64,000 nucleotides of DNA from Rhizophagus irregularis (Eukaryota; Glomeromycota; Glomeromycetes; Glomerales; Glomeraceae): contig NC_089437.1 in the NCBI RefSeq assembly GCF_026210795.1, positions 3,658,001-3,722,000 of the forward strand, in the 5' to 3' direction. The notes beneath the pieces are model-generated. The model was not told the DNA's origin and did no database searches. It worked only from the letters and a program-made list of their open reading frames with translations. Shown one piece after another: positions 11,721-22,377 of the stretch; positions within the stretch are counted from its first letter, which is position 1, and each line of letters opens with the position of its first letter. The translations under genes and the position numbers were made by a program.

Positions 11721-14356
11721 ATAAATTCAAAACCATTTATCATTTATTGTATTATTATAATAATAAAAATCGATGTGACAATTACATTATTTTGGTCACG
11801 ATCATTTATTAAATGAATAAATTTTTTTGGGCGTATATGTATGAAAAGTAATCTAATGAATTAATAAAAGGCTAGGAAAAAATCTATTAAAATCGATTTA
11901 TAGTTTTATATACAGCAGTATATACATGGTTATCTTTTAAAGAATACTTTTTACCACCTGATCACCAACATGACCATGGAGTGAGAGGGACGGGAAAAGG
12001 TGATAAAGGGTGAAATTGGAGAAAGAAAGGACGAAAGAGAGGATGAGAGAGAGGGAGAGAGAGGAGAAGAAAAAGGATGATAAAAAGGAAATGTGGAGAA
12101 AGAAAAGGGTAAAAAAAATTCTTGGTTATATTACACGGTTATTGAAAGAATCTAACAAACTAGAAAAATTGGAAATAAAAAGTAAAAGAAGTATTGATAA
12201 TATTGTTATATGGATGTACAATGATTTGTACAATTTTATTTCTAATATAATATAATTTTAGTCTTATCGCTTAGAATTTGGAAATAAAGTAGCAAAGTTA
12301 CCTACAAGATTATTAATTTTGTAATTCAGTTCTCATCTTTAATTTAATCTTTAGTTCTATTATTACTTGTCATTCTATCAACAAATAAGTTGTGGTAATA
12401 GAAATATGATGGCCTATTTGCTAGATCAACAATTACAATTATATATACTTTTTTTAAAAAAAAATAAAAAATAGCCATGAATTATGAAAGCATAATTTTG
12501 TATTAGTGATCCTTCAAATAAATTCTTATCATGCATACCAATATTCTATGATTTAACTTTACATTTTAATTATCGAAATCTTATATTTTCGTCGCGTTAT
12601 TCTATCAAAATGCCGACGTTAACGCTATACCTTTAAACATAATCGACGTTGATCAAAAATTTAAACCTGCTTATGCAGAATTTCCGCATTGCTTGTTACA
12701 TTTTGTTATAATATTTAATTAGTAAATAGTTTTAAAATAATTTTAAAAACGTTTTCATTTACTATATTATCGATAAATGGCTGAAATTCGATATAATTTA
12801 GCATTTTAGCTATTGCTGCAATTAATAGAGCAATAGCATTAATGATAATCTTGATAAGAAAAAAAGTTTAAAACAAACTATTCTTGCTGATGAATCTCTT
12901 ACAGAAATGAAAAATTAGCATCAATAGATTTTATAAATTAAAATTTTGATACCAAATGCAAATTATGAAGAAAACGAGAGAAATATAAATAATTGTTTTA
13001 GGTACAATCTTATTTTATGTAATCATGAAAAATATTTTTTTTACAACTATTATACTATCGAAACGCTAATAAAACTCCAAAATTGCCTTATAATAAACCT
13101 TAGAAAAAAATCTAAACTTCAATGTTTTACGAAGGAATATAAGTATTTTTCATGTTTTAATCATCTTTAATACGATATTTTAACATTTTTATATGTAACG
13201 TTTAATCTTACATTATAATATAATTAATTTCACTTATTTTTTTTTAAAATTATATTAGACGTAAAATTGTAAAGAATTTTACTAATTATTATACAAGTTA
13301 ATCATTCTTTTTTTACGTGGTATGGTTTCTGGATCCATATTTTCTATATTTCAAAAATTTCAAAAGATCTTTTGATTTTTTACCTTGAGTTATTTTTCTA
13401 CCATGATTATTTCTTTATAGAGATGTTACTGCACTTTCATTCGTTTATTATTTCTTATTCTTATAATATTTTCTTGTTGTTTCATTATTTGTAAAAATAA
13501 AGATGCTACTTAATTTTACAAAAAAGGTTAAGCCAATTATGTGTGAAACCTGTATTTAGCCGGGTCTCGATTTAGTGGAGATCGGTAAAACTATTGTGCG
13601 GTCTAAAGTTTGAAATTACAATCAATAACTAATGTTTCTTCCATTTTTACTCAAACTTTATGGTTCTTACATTTTTTTTCTACTCACAGATACCATTTTC
13701 TCTCTTTCTTTTTATAATAATTTAATAATTATAATCAATAACATTAATATTGTTAACAAAATTTTGTAGTAATTTTAAATTTTTTGACTATTACGTTATA
13801 TTACGTTATTTAAAATAATTTAGAATTTTTGGTAAATTAAAGGGTTTTGGAAAGTTATATAAAGTCTTTCTGTAAATATTGGAACATTTAGAATTTAGAT
13901 TAAGGTATTAAATTTGAACGAAACTATCTAACTGCGTATGCCTTTTTTTATAATAAATATTTAATGCTTCAAACAAGTTAAAGGTTAAGTTAAAATTAAA
14001 TAAGTTATTTAACAGGTATGGTGTTGCTGGATTAAAGTTTTATCAAACGCAACATTTTTTTTTAAAAAAAAATATTGCGATTATTACAGTAGATTATTAA
14101 AAAAAAAAATTTCACATCGTTTTTTATTAATTTTGATTAAATATCATTTTAATTATGACTATATTCATTTTCTTAGAAATTCTATATGAAATTTTATTGT
14201 AAAATCGAACTTTTGTAGATATTTTGTTTGTATTTATTAAGGGTTATCGGTTGTGTAGATTTTTTGGGTCACACGCTTATTGTCACGTGTCAGTCATCTA
14301 AATTATGATGTTTCACAACTGCCTGTTGATCCATGCTAATCAAGGTCCATTATCTA
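11721..14356. other. AT-rich spacer with one purine tract
   Basis: About 2.6 kb without a convincing gene. At 12000-12112 the plus strand is almost purely A and G (gagagagagggagagagagg and similar). This opens an artefactual Lys/Glu/Arg-rich frame (12010-12255). The rest has stops in all frames and no visible repeat. Confidence 0.55.
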
Positions 14357-14731
14357 TTTTATATTCATCACACCCTTTTCCTTACCTTTTTGTGTACTGT
14401 ACGTGAAATCCTATTTGCTAGGCCTATTTGTCACGGCTTTGTTTTTTTATTAGTCATATAAAATGGAATAAACGCGTCCTATTTTTTTTTGAAATTTTGA
14501 ACAATTTCCTTTTTTAATAAATTGGCGTAATTGCATGGTTATTTGTTACATAACATGCATATTGGATTTCTAGTATATATATCATTAAAAATTTCCTTTC
14601 TTTCGAATACTTTTACTTTAAAAAAAAAAAAAAAATTTCGGTCACTCGTACGATCTGCATAATTTACTACTTCTTAAGGAAATTTTGAATGAAAAATTCT
14701 TTATTGCATAAAAATAATCTGCTATCGGAAT
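14357..14731 (+). promoter_or_regulatory. Conserved upstream region of short gene, copy 3
   Basis: Near-identical to block 1 in this interval (tgtacgtgaaatcctatttg, ctaggcctattt, gcatggttatttgttacata, a 15-base poly-A, then cactcgtacgatctgcat) and recognisable in block 2. The conserved order before the shared ATG suggests that promoter and 5' UTR were copied with the gene. Confidence 0.35.
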
Positions 14732-15160
14732 ATGAATTCACAAGTTCAAATTTCTAACTCGGAAAACAATCAACCTTCTCTTATTTTTACTCATCCTACT
14801 ACTTTTTACTATCGGCCACCAAATGATTGTTATCATTATCGAGTTATTTGCAAGGAAATCTCGAACGACACCGTTGAATACCTATTAAATAAATTATCAA
14901 AAGAAAGTAACGTTCAATCCAATGAAAATGAATATATCATCTATTATCAGCAACAATATAATAACCAGTTTTATCAAATATCATGTGAAATTGTTTCTCC
15001 TCACATGATTAATAATTGTTTGAGTAAAAACTTTCTTGGAATTGAATTTCAACAAAATATGGAACAAGAGAATTTAGTGTTAAACTTCGATCAAAAAGAG
15101 CATCTCAAATGTCATTTGAGGAAATATTTAGGTCAATATGTATTAGAAATTAAAAATTAA
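14732..15160 (+). CDS. Uncharacterised 142-residue protein, copy 3
   Basis: Intact single-exon ORF starting MNSQVQISNSENNQPSL, with HPTTFYYRPPND, ISNDTVEYLLNKL, YYQQQYNNQFYQISCEIVS, NNCLSKNFLGIEFQQNME and the end GQYVLEIKN. The family is not recognised and no targeting signal is visible. It is closest to the broken copy at 5.2 kb and more distant from the copy at 10.1 kb. Differences from copy 2 that change length are in multiples of three. Five hundred bases downstream lies a kinase 3' relic, so the gene may once have been next to, or part of, a kinase locus. I infer a real but lineage-restricted protein. Function unknown. Confidence 0.7.
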   Translation: MNSQVQISNSENNQPSLIFTHPTTFYYRPPNDCYHYRVICKEISNDTVEYLLNKLSKESNVQSNENEYIIYYQQQYNNQFYQISCEIVSPHMINNCLSKNFLGIEFQQNMEQENLVLNFDQKEHLKCHLRKYLGQYVLEIKN

Positions 15161-15667
15161 GATTTAAAAATTTTAAGTATACATTCTTACATATAGGGAT
15201 TTCCTTTTGTAATGCTTTAATTGTATGTCGTCGACATCACTTTTACAGCACTAGCCAATTAAGTTTTAGTATGTATTATTTCTTTATTTCTTTCTTTTAT
15301 TTTTTGTACTTTTTTTACTAAATGTATCAAAATTTTTCAACGTTATTAAACAAAGTAAGAATGTTTTGTAAATAATCGTCAAAGATTTATAAACCTTTTT
15401 TATTTGATTTTTTCCAATACCGCAACTATACCACCGTTTAAGAATATTCGTAAAAAAAAGGACTAACTAATTATTTTCTGATTGAAAGAGGTTTTTTTTT
15501 CATACAGTACTCGAAAAAAGTTATTCAAAAGAAAAAAATTTAATGGCGTGAAGAAAAATTTGATGTTAGTAGATGCTTTTTTGCTCTTTTTTAGAAAATT
15601 ATCGCATAAAATAATATCACGTGAAAAAATTAGCGAAACTAATTTAACGACTCATCAATTCTTTAGA

Positions 15668-15856
15668 TACAATTATATGAAATGGAGAACCTTTACGCAA
15701 ATACTAAATTTATCAGCAAAGTACATATGTATGATAATTACCTGAACCAAGAAATGCTACTGAAGGTAATGTAAGCAATTAAATAAATGTTTTAATGTAT
15801 ACACAGTTTAATTACGTTATTGATTCTTTAATTAATAAACTGAGGAACAAGAAGGT
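15668..15856 (+). pseudogene. Kinase 3'-end relic (block 3)
   Basis: Reads YEMENLYANTKFISKVHMYD, then, after a one-base deletion, PEPRNATEG followed by a gtaatg donor. The tail microexon E-E-Q-E (gaggaacaagaag|gt) comes about 75 bases later behind an AT-rich intron-like stretch. The order matches the functional kinases at 23.8 and 59.1 kb (SKVYKFENLPEPRNGIEG, then E-E-Q-E). No catalytic domain precedes it, because the short gene lies there instead. Confidence 0.65.
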
Positions 15857-16086
15857 GTATAAAATTTGATGTATTTAATCATTTTTTTTTGTAAATTAAT
15901 TTTTTTCAGAAATCTATGATAGTACGCAATATGATTTTATTATTCCGGTCGATATTAGTAAGTAAAACTTATCACTATGAATATAATATAATTTTATTTT
16001 AAATTTAGTTTAATAATGGAATAATATAGAAATTTGAATATAGGCGATAATTAACCCAACACTTTATTCAAAATTGACTTCTAAAG

Positions 16087-16216
16087 GGGTGTACAAAATC
16101 CCGAATGTCAAAATCCTGAAAATCCCGAACCGGGCAGCATTATGCTTAATGTTGGCCAATATTTCGGGATTTCGTACCATTCGGGATTTTGACATTCGGG
16201 ATTTTGTACGGATCCT
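16087..16216. mobile_element. 130-bp inverted-repeat element, 9-bp target duplication
   Basis: Flanked by cttctaaag on both sides (16078-16086 and 16217-16225). Inside, gtacaaaatcccgaatgtca (extending to 26 matching bases) is mirrored near the right end by its perfect complement, with one mismatch in the next four bases. The homologous positions in block 0 (about 3090) and block 1 (about 6335) lack it, so they serve as empty sites. A 9-bp duplication with long inverted repeats is typical of Mutator-like (MULE) derivatives. The element is non-coding. Confidence 0.8.
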
Positions 16217-16806
16217 CTTCTAAAGGTATCGTTATAATTATAACTAATTACGATTATATTCATAGACATTTAATTATAAGTGATAATTAATCACGAATTA
16301 TTTAAAGCATTAAATTAGAATATCTTAGTTTGTAATCTAAAAAAAAAATTCCATTTTCCAATAATTTTTTATATACAGTATATATATTTTTACTTTATTA
16401 GATTTATGGCGAGGGCTTTTTCTAAAAATTAGTTCATTGTAAATTTTTATTTAATGCTTATATTGCCTCAACCTCACCTTTTTCATAAATTTAGGTAATA
16501 CTTCCGTTATAATACTATTTAAATACCGATAATTAACATAATTAACATCGTCCCTTTTTCTGTCGTTCTTAATATTTCCGTCCCTTTTACTAGCCTTCTT
16601 ACAAAGCCAAGCGGAGGTTAAGTTTCAATAAGTATGACATTCGCACTCTATCTATTATAATACCTCCTATACTAACAAGTGTATACCTATTCCACTCTAT
16701 ATCCTCTATAGTCTTCTCACATGTAGGTGGTGGTGCATCTATCAAAATTGAAGGTACTGTACACCCTGCGCATGTACAGATGATGTCCAGCCATATACTC
16801 ACCACC

Positions 16807-17565
16807 GGTATCAGGACATTACGCCGAAGCCATTCCGCCGAAGGGATGTTCGCTGAAGGGACGTTTCACCGAATGGACATTTCAACAAAAGTACGTTTCG
16901 CCGAAACCCATTTCATCGAATTCCATTTCGCCGTAACCACTTTACCGAATGGATATTTTGCCGAATGAACATTTCGCCGAAAAATTATTTATTCCTTTCG
17001 CTTTTATACTAAATAGTACATAAGAGAACTTTTCTAGACTTTTTCATGAATATTAAATGTTCTCAGGAAAATAAAGTTATTTTATTGTCCGGAGCGAAGC
17101 GAAGGACTATATATGTCTACGCACTATGATGATCTATGGAAATAACGTGTAAATTTTCAATCACGTGAGTTTCTCTGTCCAGGAATTCCAAGGCGTTATG
17201 CTGCTAATCAGCAGAAAATTACCGGAATTCCAAGGCGTTATGCTGCTAATTAGTAGAATATCGCTACATCTTTATTTATTATACCTCGCTCCGGACTTAC
17301 AACGGTTCCCGTTTCCTAGTTTATTGCTTAACAATTAATATCAGTTAGTACTTGAATGTTAATGTGATAATATCCTGGAAAAAAAAAAGATCTCTAAAAA
17401 TAATTTTCATTGCGCGATGAACATTTTTTATAAAAATATTAACCGCTACCATTTTCGGTGAGATGGAATTCGGCGAAATGAACGATTCGATGAAATGGAT
17501 TCGGCGAAACTTCCCTTCGGCAAATCAGCGAAATGGAATGGCTTTCGGCGTAATGTACCGTAACC
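16807..17565 (+). mobile_element. TTCGCCGAA-type element, copy b (interrupted)
   Basis: Left end ggtatcaggacattacgcc, right end cggcgtaatgtaccgtaacc, forming imperfect inverted repeats of about 25 bases. It sits at the same relative place as copy a of block 1, followed in both by aggatgaacaccgtcat, so it was inserted before the block was duplicated. The core is interrupted by a GTCCGGAGCG element at 17097-17319. Arg/Pro/His-rich open frames in it are artefacts of the repeat. Confidence 0.75.
17097..17319 (+). mobile_element. GTCCGGAGCG-type element, copy B (nested)
   Basis: Runs from gtccggagcgaagcgaagga to acggttcccgtttcctag, 223 bases, no ORF. The sequence it interrupts (aaataaagttatt ... 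taacaattaatatcag) is continuous in copy a at about 7090. It contains an internal direct repeat, ggaattccaaggcgttatgc, twice within about 50 bases (near 17181 and 17222). The last 20 bases before the end include cgctccggac, the complement of the start, so the element has inverted ends. Confidence 0.75.
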
Positions 17566-17850
17566 ATTACCACCTAAGGATGAACACCGTCATTGCGCCA
17601 TCATTGGAATATCACTTATCATCTAAATAGAGTAACTTTTTCTCAATTTCCTTCCCTTATTAGATGACAGTACACATAAACAAAAGCATTTGTATCAAAT
17701 AATAAACCCTGGTCCAATGATTCCAAGTATAACCCATTTTGCGCAGGCCGACCGATGAGTTCTTTTTTTACCGATAATCAGTTTGAGCATGGATTATATA
17801 ATAGTTCAACCGAAGTAGTTGTAATATTCATAAGAACATAACGCCTTGAC

Positions 17851-18349
17851 CCTTACTAATCATTTCGAATTTGACCATAACATTAATCGGTATCTTTCCG
17901 TTCAATAATCACATGTAAATCATGTAGTTCTTTAAAGTGAAGAATACAACATAATTGTAATCTCTACGTAAATGAACATTATGTCGATAGCTGATAGTCC
18001 AATAATGTAGTACCCTTGAATTTACTTACATTTTTAAAACACTACTTAAGTGGAATAGAAAGAATTACTTGTACATGTTTTGCTTCTAATTTATCAAAAA
18101 ACGATTCTAATCCAACGGGTTATGCGAAACAATTGCGCGAAATAATAAAATGATTAAAGATGGTGATAGAAAAGATAAATGATGTGCGAAATAATGGAAA
18201 AATTAATTTAATATTACGTGAGTGAATGTATAAATGATGGTACGTAATTGTTTGATATTTCTAGAAATCAAAATTATTAACAGACATTATCTTGAATATG
18301 ATTAAGATGATTGACTGCCGCTGGTAGTAACTTGATAAATCTCGATCGA
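17851..18349. other. Spacer without gene
   Basis: AT-rich, stops in all frames. Only short words such as gttaatggt-like repeats are visible. Nothing to annotate. Confidence 0.5.
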
Positions 18350-18858
18350 GTTACGGTAAGTCTATTTCGCCGAACCCATTTCGCCGAACCCATTTTGCTG
18401 AAGAGAAGTTTCACCGAATGGACATTTCGTCGAATGGACATTTCGCAGAATCCTTTCCCCCGAAACGTCCATTTCGTCGAAGGACATTTCGCCAGAAATG
18501 TTGTTGATTAATTTAATCATTAAAAATTCGATAAATTCGATACAAAGAAAATAAAAATTTTCAAAGTACAAATTCTCTAACTATTTCATTTTTCCGTCAA
18601 ATAAAACTAATTTTTTTTTTAATTAAAAATAAACAAACGCGATTTAAAATAGATTCGTTTGTCTTCTCTAAAAAAAGAAAAAAAATTTCATATATTCGGC
18701 AAAATGCCCCTTCACCAAAATGGCTTCGGCGAAATGTCCTTCAGCAAAATGGCCATTCGGTAAAGTATCCATTCGGGAAAATTGCACTTCGGTAAAACAT
18801 CCCTTCGGCGGCGAAATGGGTTTCGGTGAAACGGACTTCGGCGAAAAGTCCGGATACC
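18350..18858. mobile_element. TTCGCCGAA-type element, copy c
   Basis: Left part gttacggtaagtctatttcg followed by repeated TTCGCCGAA words, right part made of their complements and ending gtccggatacc. The AT-rich centre (18500-18690) lacks coding potential. Both arms produce spurious open frames on either strand. Confidence 0.65.
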
Positions 18859-18904
18859 TGATTATTTTGCTTGATTTCGTTGATACTTGATAAATAAATG
18901 TTTA

Positions 18905-19152
18905 CATACCCTATAAAAAATGTTTGTCCGATAAATATTCGGAATGGTGTCAATTTTCCGGACACTCGCACGCTATTATACAATATTTGTTAAAATTTAA
19001 TACAAGATGCGGAGATTGAGAATTTTTAACCACATAAAAAACGTACAATATCATGATGAATGTCCAATAAATGTCAAGTAAATGTTCGGACGGGGTCGAT
19101 TTTCCGAACAAAAAACCGAACAATGTTTGGACAATATTTTTTATAGGGCATG
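18905..19152. mobile_element. CCCTATAAAAAAT inverted-repeat element
   Basis: The left end cataccctataaaaaatgtt and the right end attttttatagggcatg are complementary over about 20 bases with few mismatches. Inner arms also pair (cggaatggtgtcaattttcc against gggtcgattttccgaac). About 248 bases, non-coding. The target duplication is not clear. Confidence 0.6.
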
Positions 19153-19440
19153 TGATAGTGTAAAATCTGATATCTGTTAGTAACGTATAGTTATATATTC
19201 ATTTTTTCATTTTTTTCTTAAAATAAATTATTATTATTATTTTTTAAGAGCTTGGATAATAAGGGGTATGTCCTCTTGATAAAATTCTGAAATTTGTTTT
19301 CGATATATATATATATATATATACATGAAAGAATTGACCGAGAAGCGTCAAAGATCTCAAAGATTATAAAATTATAATGATCAGATTAAATTTTATTTAT
19401 TCGTAGGTTAAACCATTGAATGATGATTTGTATTATACAT

Positions 19441-19823
19441 GTTGCCGAAATAATTTTTTAATTTCGGACCAATTTCGGCTTTGTGGCATAACTCCAAAGT
19501 GTAGGAGAGTAGCCAACTGAAACTTGGCAGAAATTTTTGCCAGAAATCAGAGAATATAGAGAAATTCTCAGATAATTTCGGTCTTATTGGCAACAAATTC
19601 GGCTAAGCTTATTTCCTTCGTCCCATTAATTAACTTTATATGTCCGAAATATACACAAACCTGGCTGAAATTGTTGCCAATAAGGTCGAAATTAATTTAA
19701 GAACTTCTTTACGCTCTCTGAAATCTTCTGACAAATTTCAGATGATTACGTTTACACACTGTGGACTGTGGAGTTATGCCACAAAGCCGAATTAGTCCGA
19801 AATTAAAAAATTATTTCAGTAAC
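19441..19823. mobile_element. Long inverted-repeat (fold-back) element
   Basis: The left arm gttgccgaaataatttttta is mirrored by taaaaaattatttcagtaac on the right. Pairing continues with few mismatches through ggctttgtggcataactcca and again further in (cttattggcaacaaatt against attgttgccaataagg). The arms are therefore roughly 170 bases each around a short centre. Transcripts would form one long hairpin. No ORF of its own. Confidence 0.7.
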
Positions 19824-21555
19824 GTATAATTTGTATCTCCATTTGTATAATAAAAAAACTAAATATCTTTTTTACGTATTATAACGTATACCGATATATA
19901 TATATCCAAGTCCAGATACGTAAAAAAAAAAAGAAATATTTTGAAATTCAATGATTTTTCGATATATCGCCAACTTAGAAAATATGAGTGAAAATTACTT
20001 CTAAAAATTTTATGAGTAGGTAAGAAAACCTTCAACGGCAAGTTTTTTTTTTAATATTGACTTTTAAAGATTCGATAAGTAAATTTATTTGATAAGTGAA
20101 TTTTATACTGAATATCAATAAGCCCGAATTCAACCTGTGACAAAAATATATATATATTGTCAAATTATTGGGAAATAAAAATTATATATACAACTATATA
20201 CAATCGAAAGCTTTATCACTAATTACGCGACTTTATACTAAAAGAGCGATGTTGCGACAAAAAAATATACAGTATATATCATGAAATAAATTATGAAAAA
20301 AAGACAATTCTGATATGAGTCATTGAAAATATCAAATCAAGAAAATAAACTTTTTATTGTTAAGTAATAAAAAATTCACGCTATGTAGTAGGAATACAGG
20401 AATGATCTTTGAGCGATAATTTTATTTTCGTTAAGCGGATTTTGACAAACGAAGATGTCAATATCATGATTTTAAAGTAAGAATCTTCATGAGAAATTTT
20501 TTACGATTATTAATCTTTAAAAATATAATAATTAAAAAAACTAACTTTTAATTTCCAGAGAGGACTTTAATTTTATTTATATTTCGCTAGTTGATATTTT
20601 TGATTACAATATTAATGATTATTATTTAATTGTTTGATACATCCTAATAGCATGTAAAATCAGTTGGTTTAAAATGAATTTTTTTATAATAATTTTGGAT
20701 TATTTAAATTGTTTGATGAATTCTCATAGCATGTAAAATTAAAATCAACCTTTTGAATTTAACCGATAATCCGATATTAACATATAAATAGTTTGTCTAC
20801 AACGATACTAAATCTATGATATCATATGACTTAATCGGTCAAGATCTTGTTTTGAAATATTTTTACATCGAAATTGGGTTCATTTTAATAAGAACCTTAT
20901 CAATAGCATAAAATACATATCATGATAGGGTAATTATTGCAAAATCTCCCATTCTAGAGAAAAAAAAAAATAGTAAAGTCATTACATATATTAAATTTAT
21001 TCTTTTAGTCAATGTTGAAAATGATACTAATGAAATCGAGTCGGTCACGCTACAACTTTTATATTATGGAAAGGAGGTAAAAAAAAAAAAAAACTTTGAC
21101 GGAACTATCGGAGAAATATTTCCGGATAAGGGAAACGGAATTTTTATGTATGACAACGGATGACAGCGAGAGTTTGAAAGTCATTTATCTGTTATATCAT
21201 TCATTCAGTTTTTGCTAATCACAAAAAAATAAAAAAAAAAAATCGTATAAATCCAATAAAATAAAAAAAAAAGTTTTTTTAATATGAAAATATTTTAAAT
21301 ATTTATAAATATCTTAAAAAGAAAATTTAATTTTGTATTACGGGGGGGGGGGAATAATAAGTATTTAAAAAATAAATAATGAATAATAACAAAAAAAAAA
21401 AAAAACAATTTTAATTAGAAAAACTACTTTTGTTCTAAAAACAATATATTTTTATTTTGTATCATCAAAAAAAAAAAAAAAAAAAAAAAAATTTTATTTA
21501 ATAATTAGTATCCATTTATGATTTATTTACAACCCATGATCAAATAAATATGCAA
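19824..21555. other. AT-rich intergenic DNA
   Basis: No convincing coding text. Contains many A and T homopolymers, a run of ten G at 21341-21350, and a short direct duplication (tagcatgtaaaat at about 20650 and 20727). Confidence 0.5.
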
Positions 21556-21892
21556 GGTGTGTCTCAGGTGACAATCTGCGTGAGATGTCAAATGCAATTT
21601 TTTTTTTTAAGAAATCGATTTCTATCGATAAAAAAAAAATGTGATTGAATAAATAAAAACACCATTATATTTTTTTTAAAAAAAAAGTATTAAAAAAAAA
21701 CTGAAATTTTTTTATAAATAATATTATTAGTTTAAATTATTTCATTTGAAAAATTTTTTTTTTTATTGTTCAGAAATATATGAAATATATGCAATTGCAT
21801 TAATGACGTACAAATTTACTAATAAAATAATAAAAAAATGTTTATTCATTAACGAATTATTCATGTGACGCAAATCGTCATCTGAGGCACAA
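21556..21892. mobile_element. Putative 340-bp MITE
   Basis: Left end tgtgtctcaggtgacaatct and right end cgtcatctgaggcacaac are inverted repeats of about 27 bases with several mismatches. The interior is AT-rich and non-coding. It lies 0.5 kb upstream of kinase 1. Target duplication uncertain. Confidence 0.5.
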
Positions 21893-22377
21893 CATATATA
21901 ATAATTTTATGAAAGTGAAAATGAAAACTATTTATGTATTAGTTGACTAAACTTTAATCAGTAACATCAGTTACTGTTAAAAGAAAAAAAGATTTTTTAT
22001 GTACTTTAAGTAATTTATAAGTTTTTATATGACTTACACTTTTTTGTCAAAATCTTTTACCGTATTTAATATATATAATATTATGAATGATATCAAAATT
22101 TTATAATTTTATACTAAAACGTCACATTCATTATTTCGAAGAATATTTTTTATTAAACGAACGATGAAAAATCACCTGAACGTGTGATAATTGAAAATTG
22201 ATAAGCCAAACTAAATTTAAAAATATCGCGTGAATTGGTACACACAGCCACAACATAATAATGTAACAAACAATAGATTATTGAAATATAAAATTCCGTC
22301 TCCGTTTCTCATTCTTAGATTAACCTACTTGAAATTTTTCGGACTAATTTAAAAAAAAAAAAAAAAAAATTTTTATT

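Larger units (their letters stand above)
14357..17850. repeat. Segmental duplication block 3
   Basis: The longest block. It holds the upstream region, the intact short gene, the most complete kinase 3' relic, the segment shared with block 0 (gtatgacattcgcactctat), a TTCGCCGAA element and the sequence ttgagcatggattatata shared with block 1. It carries two insertions absent from its relatives: a 130-bp inverted-repeat element at 16087 and a GTCCGGAGCG element at 17097. Confidence 0.8.

Noticed and set aside
12010-12255. 81-codon Lys/Glu/Arg-rich protein
   Set aside because: First half is a low-complexity purine tract, the rest has no conserved text. More likely simple sequence than a gene.
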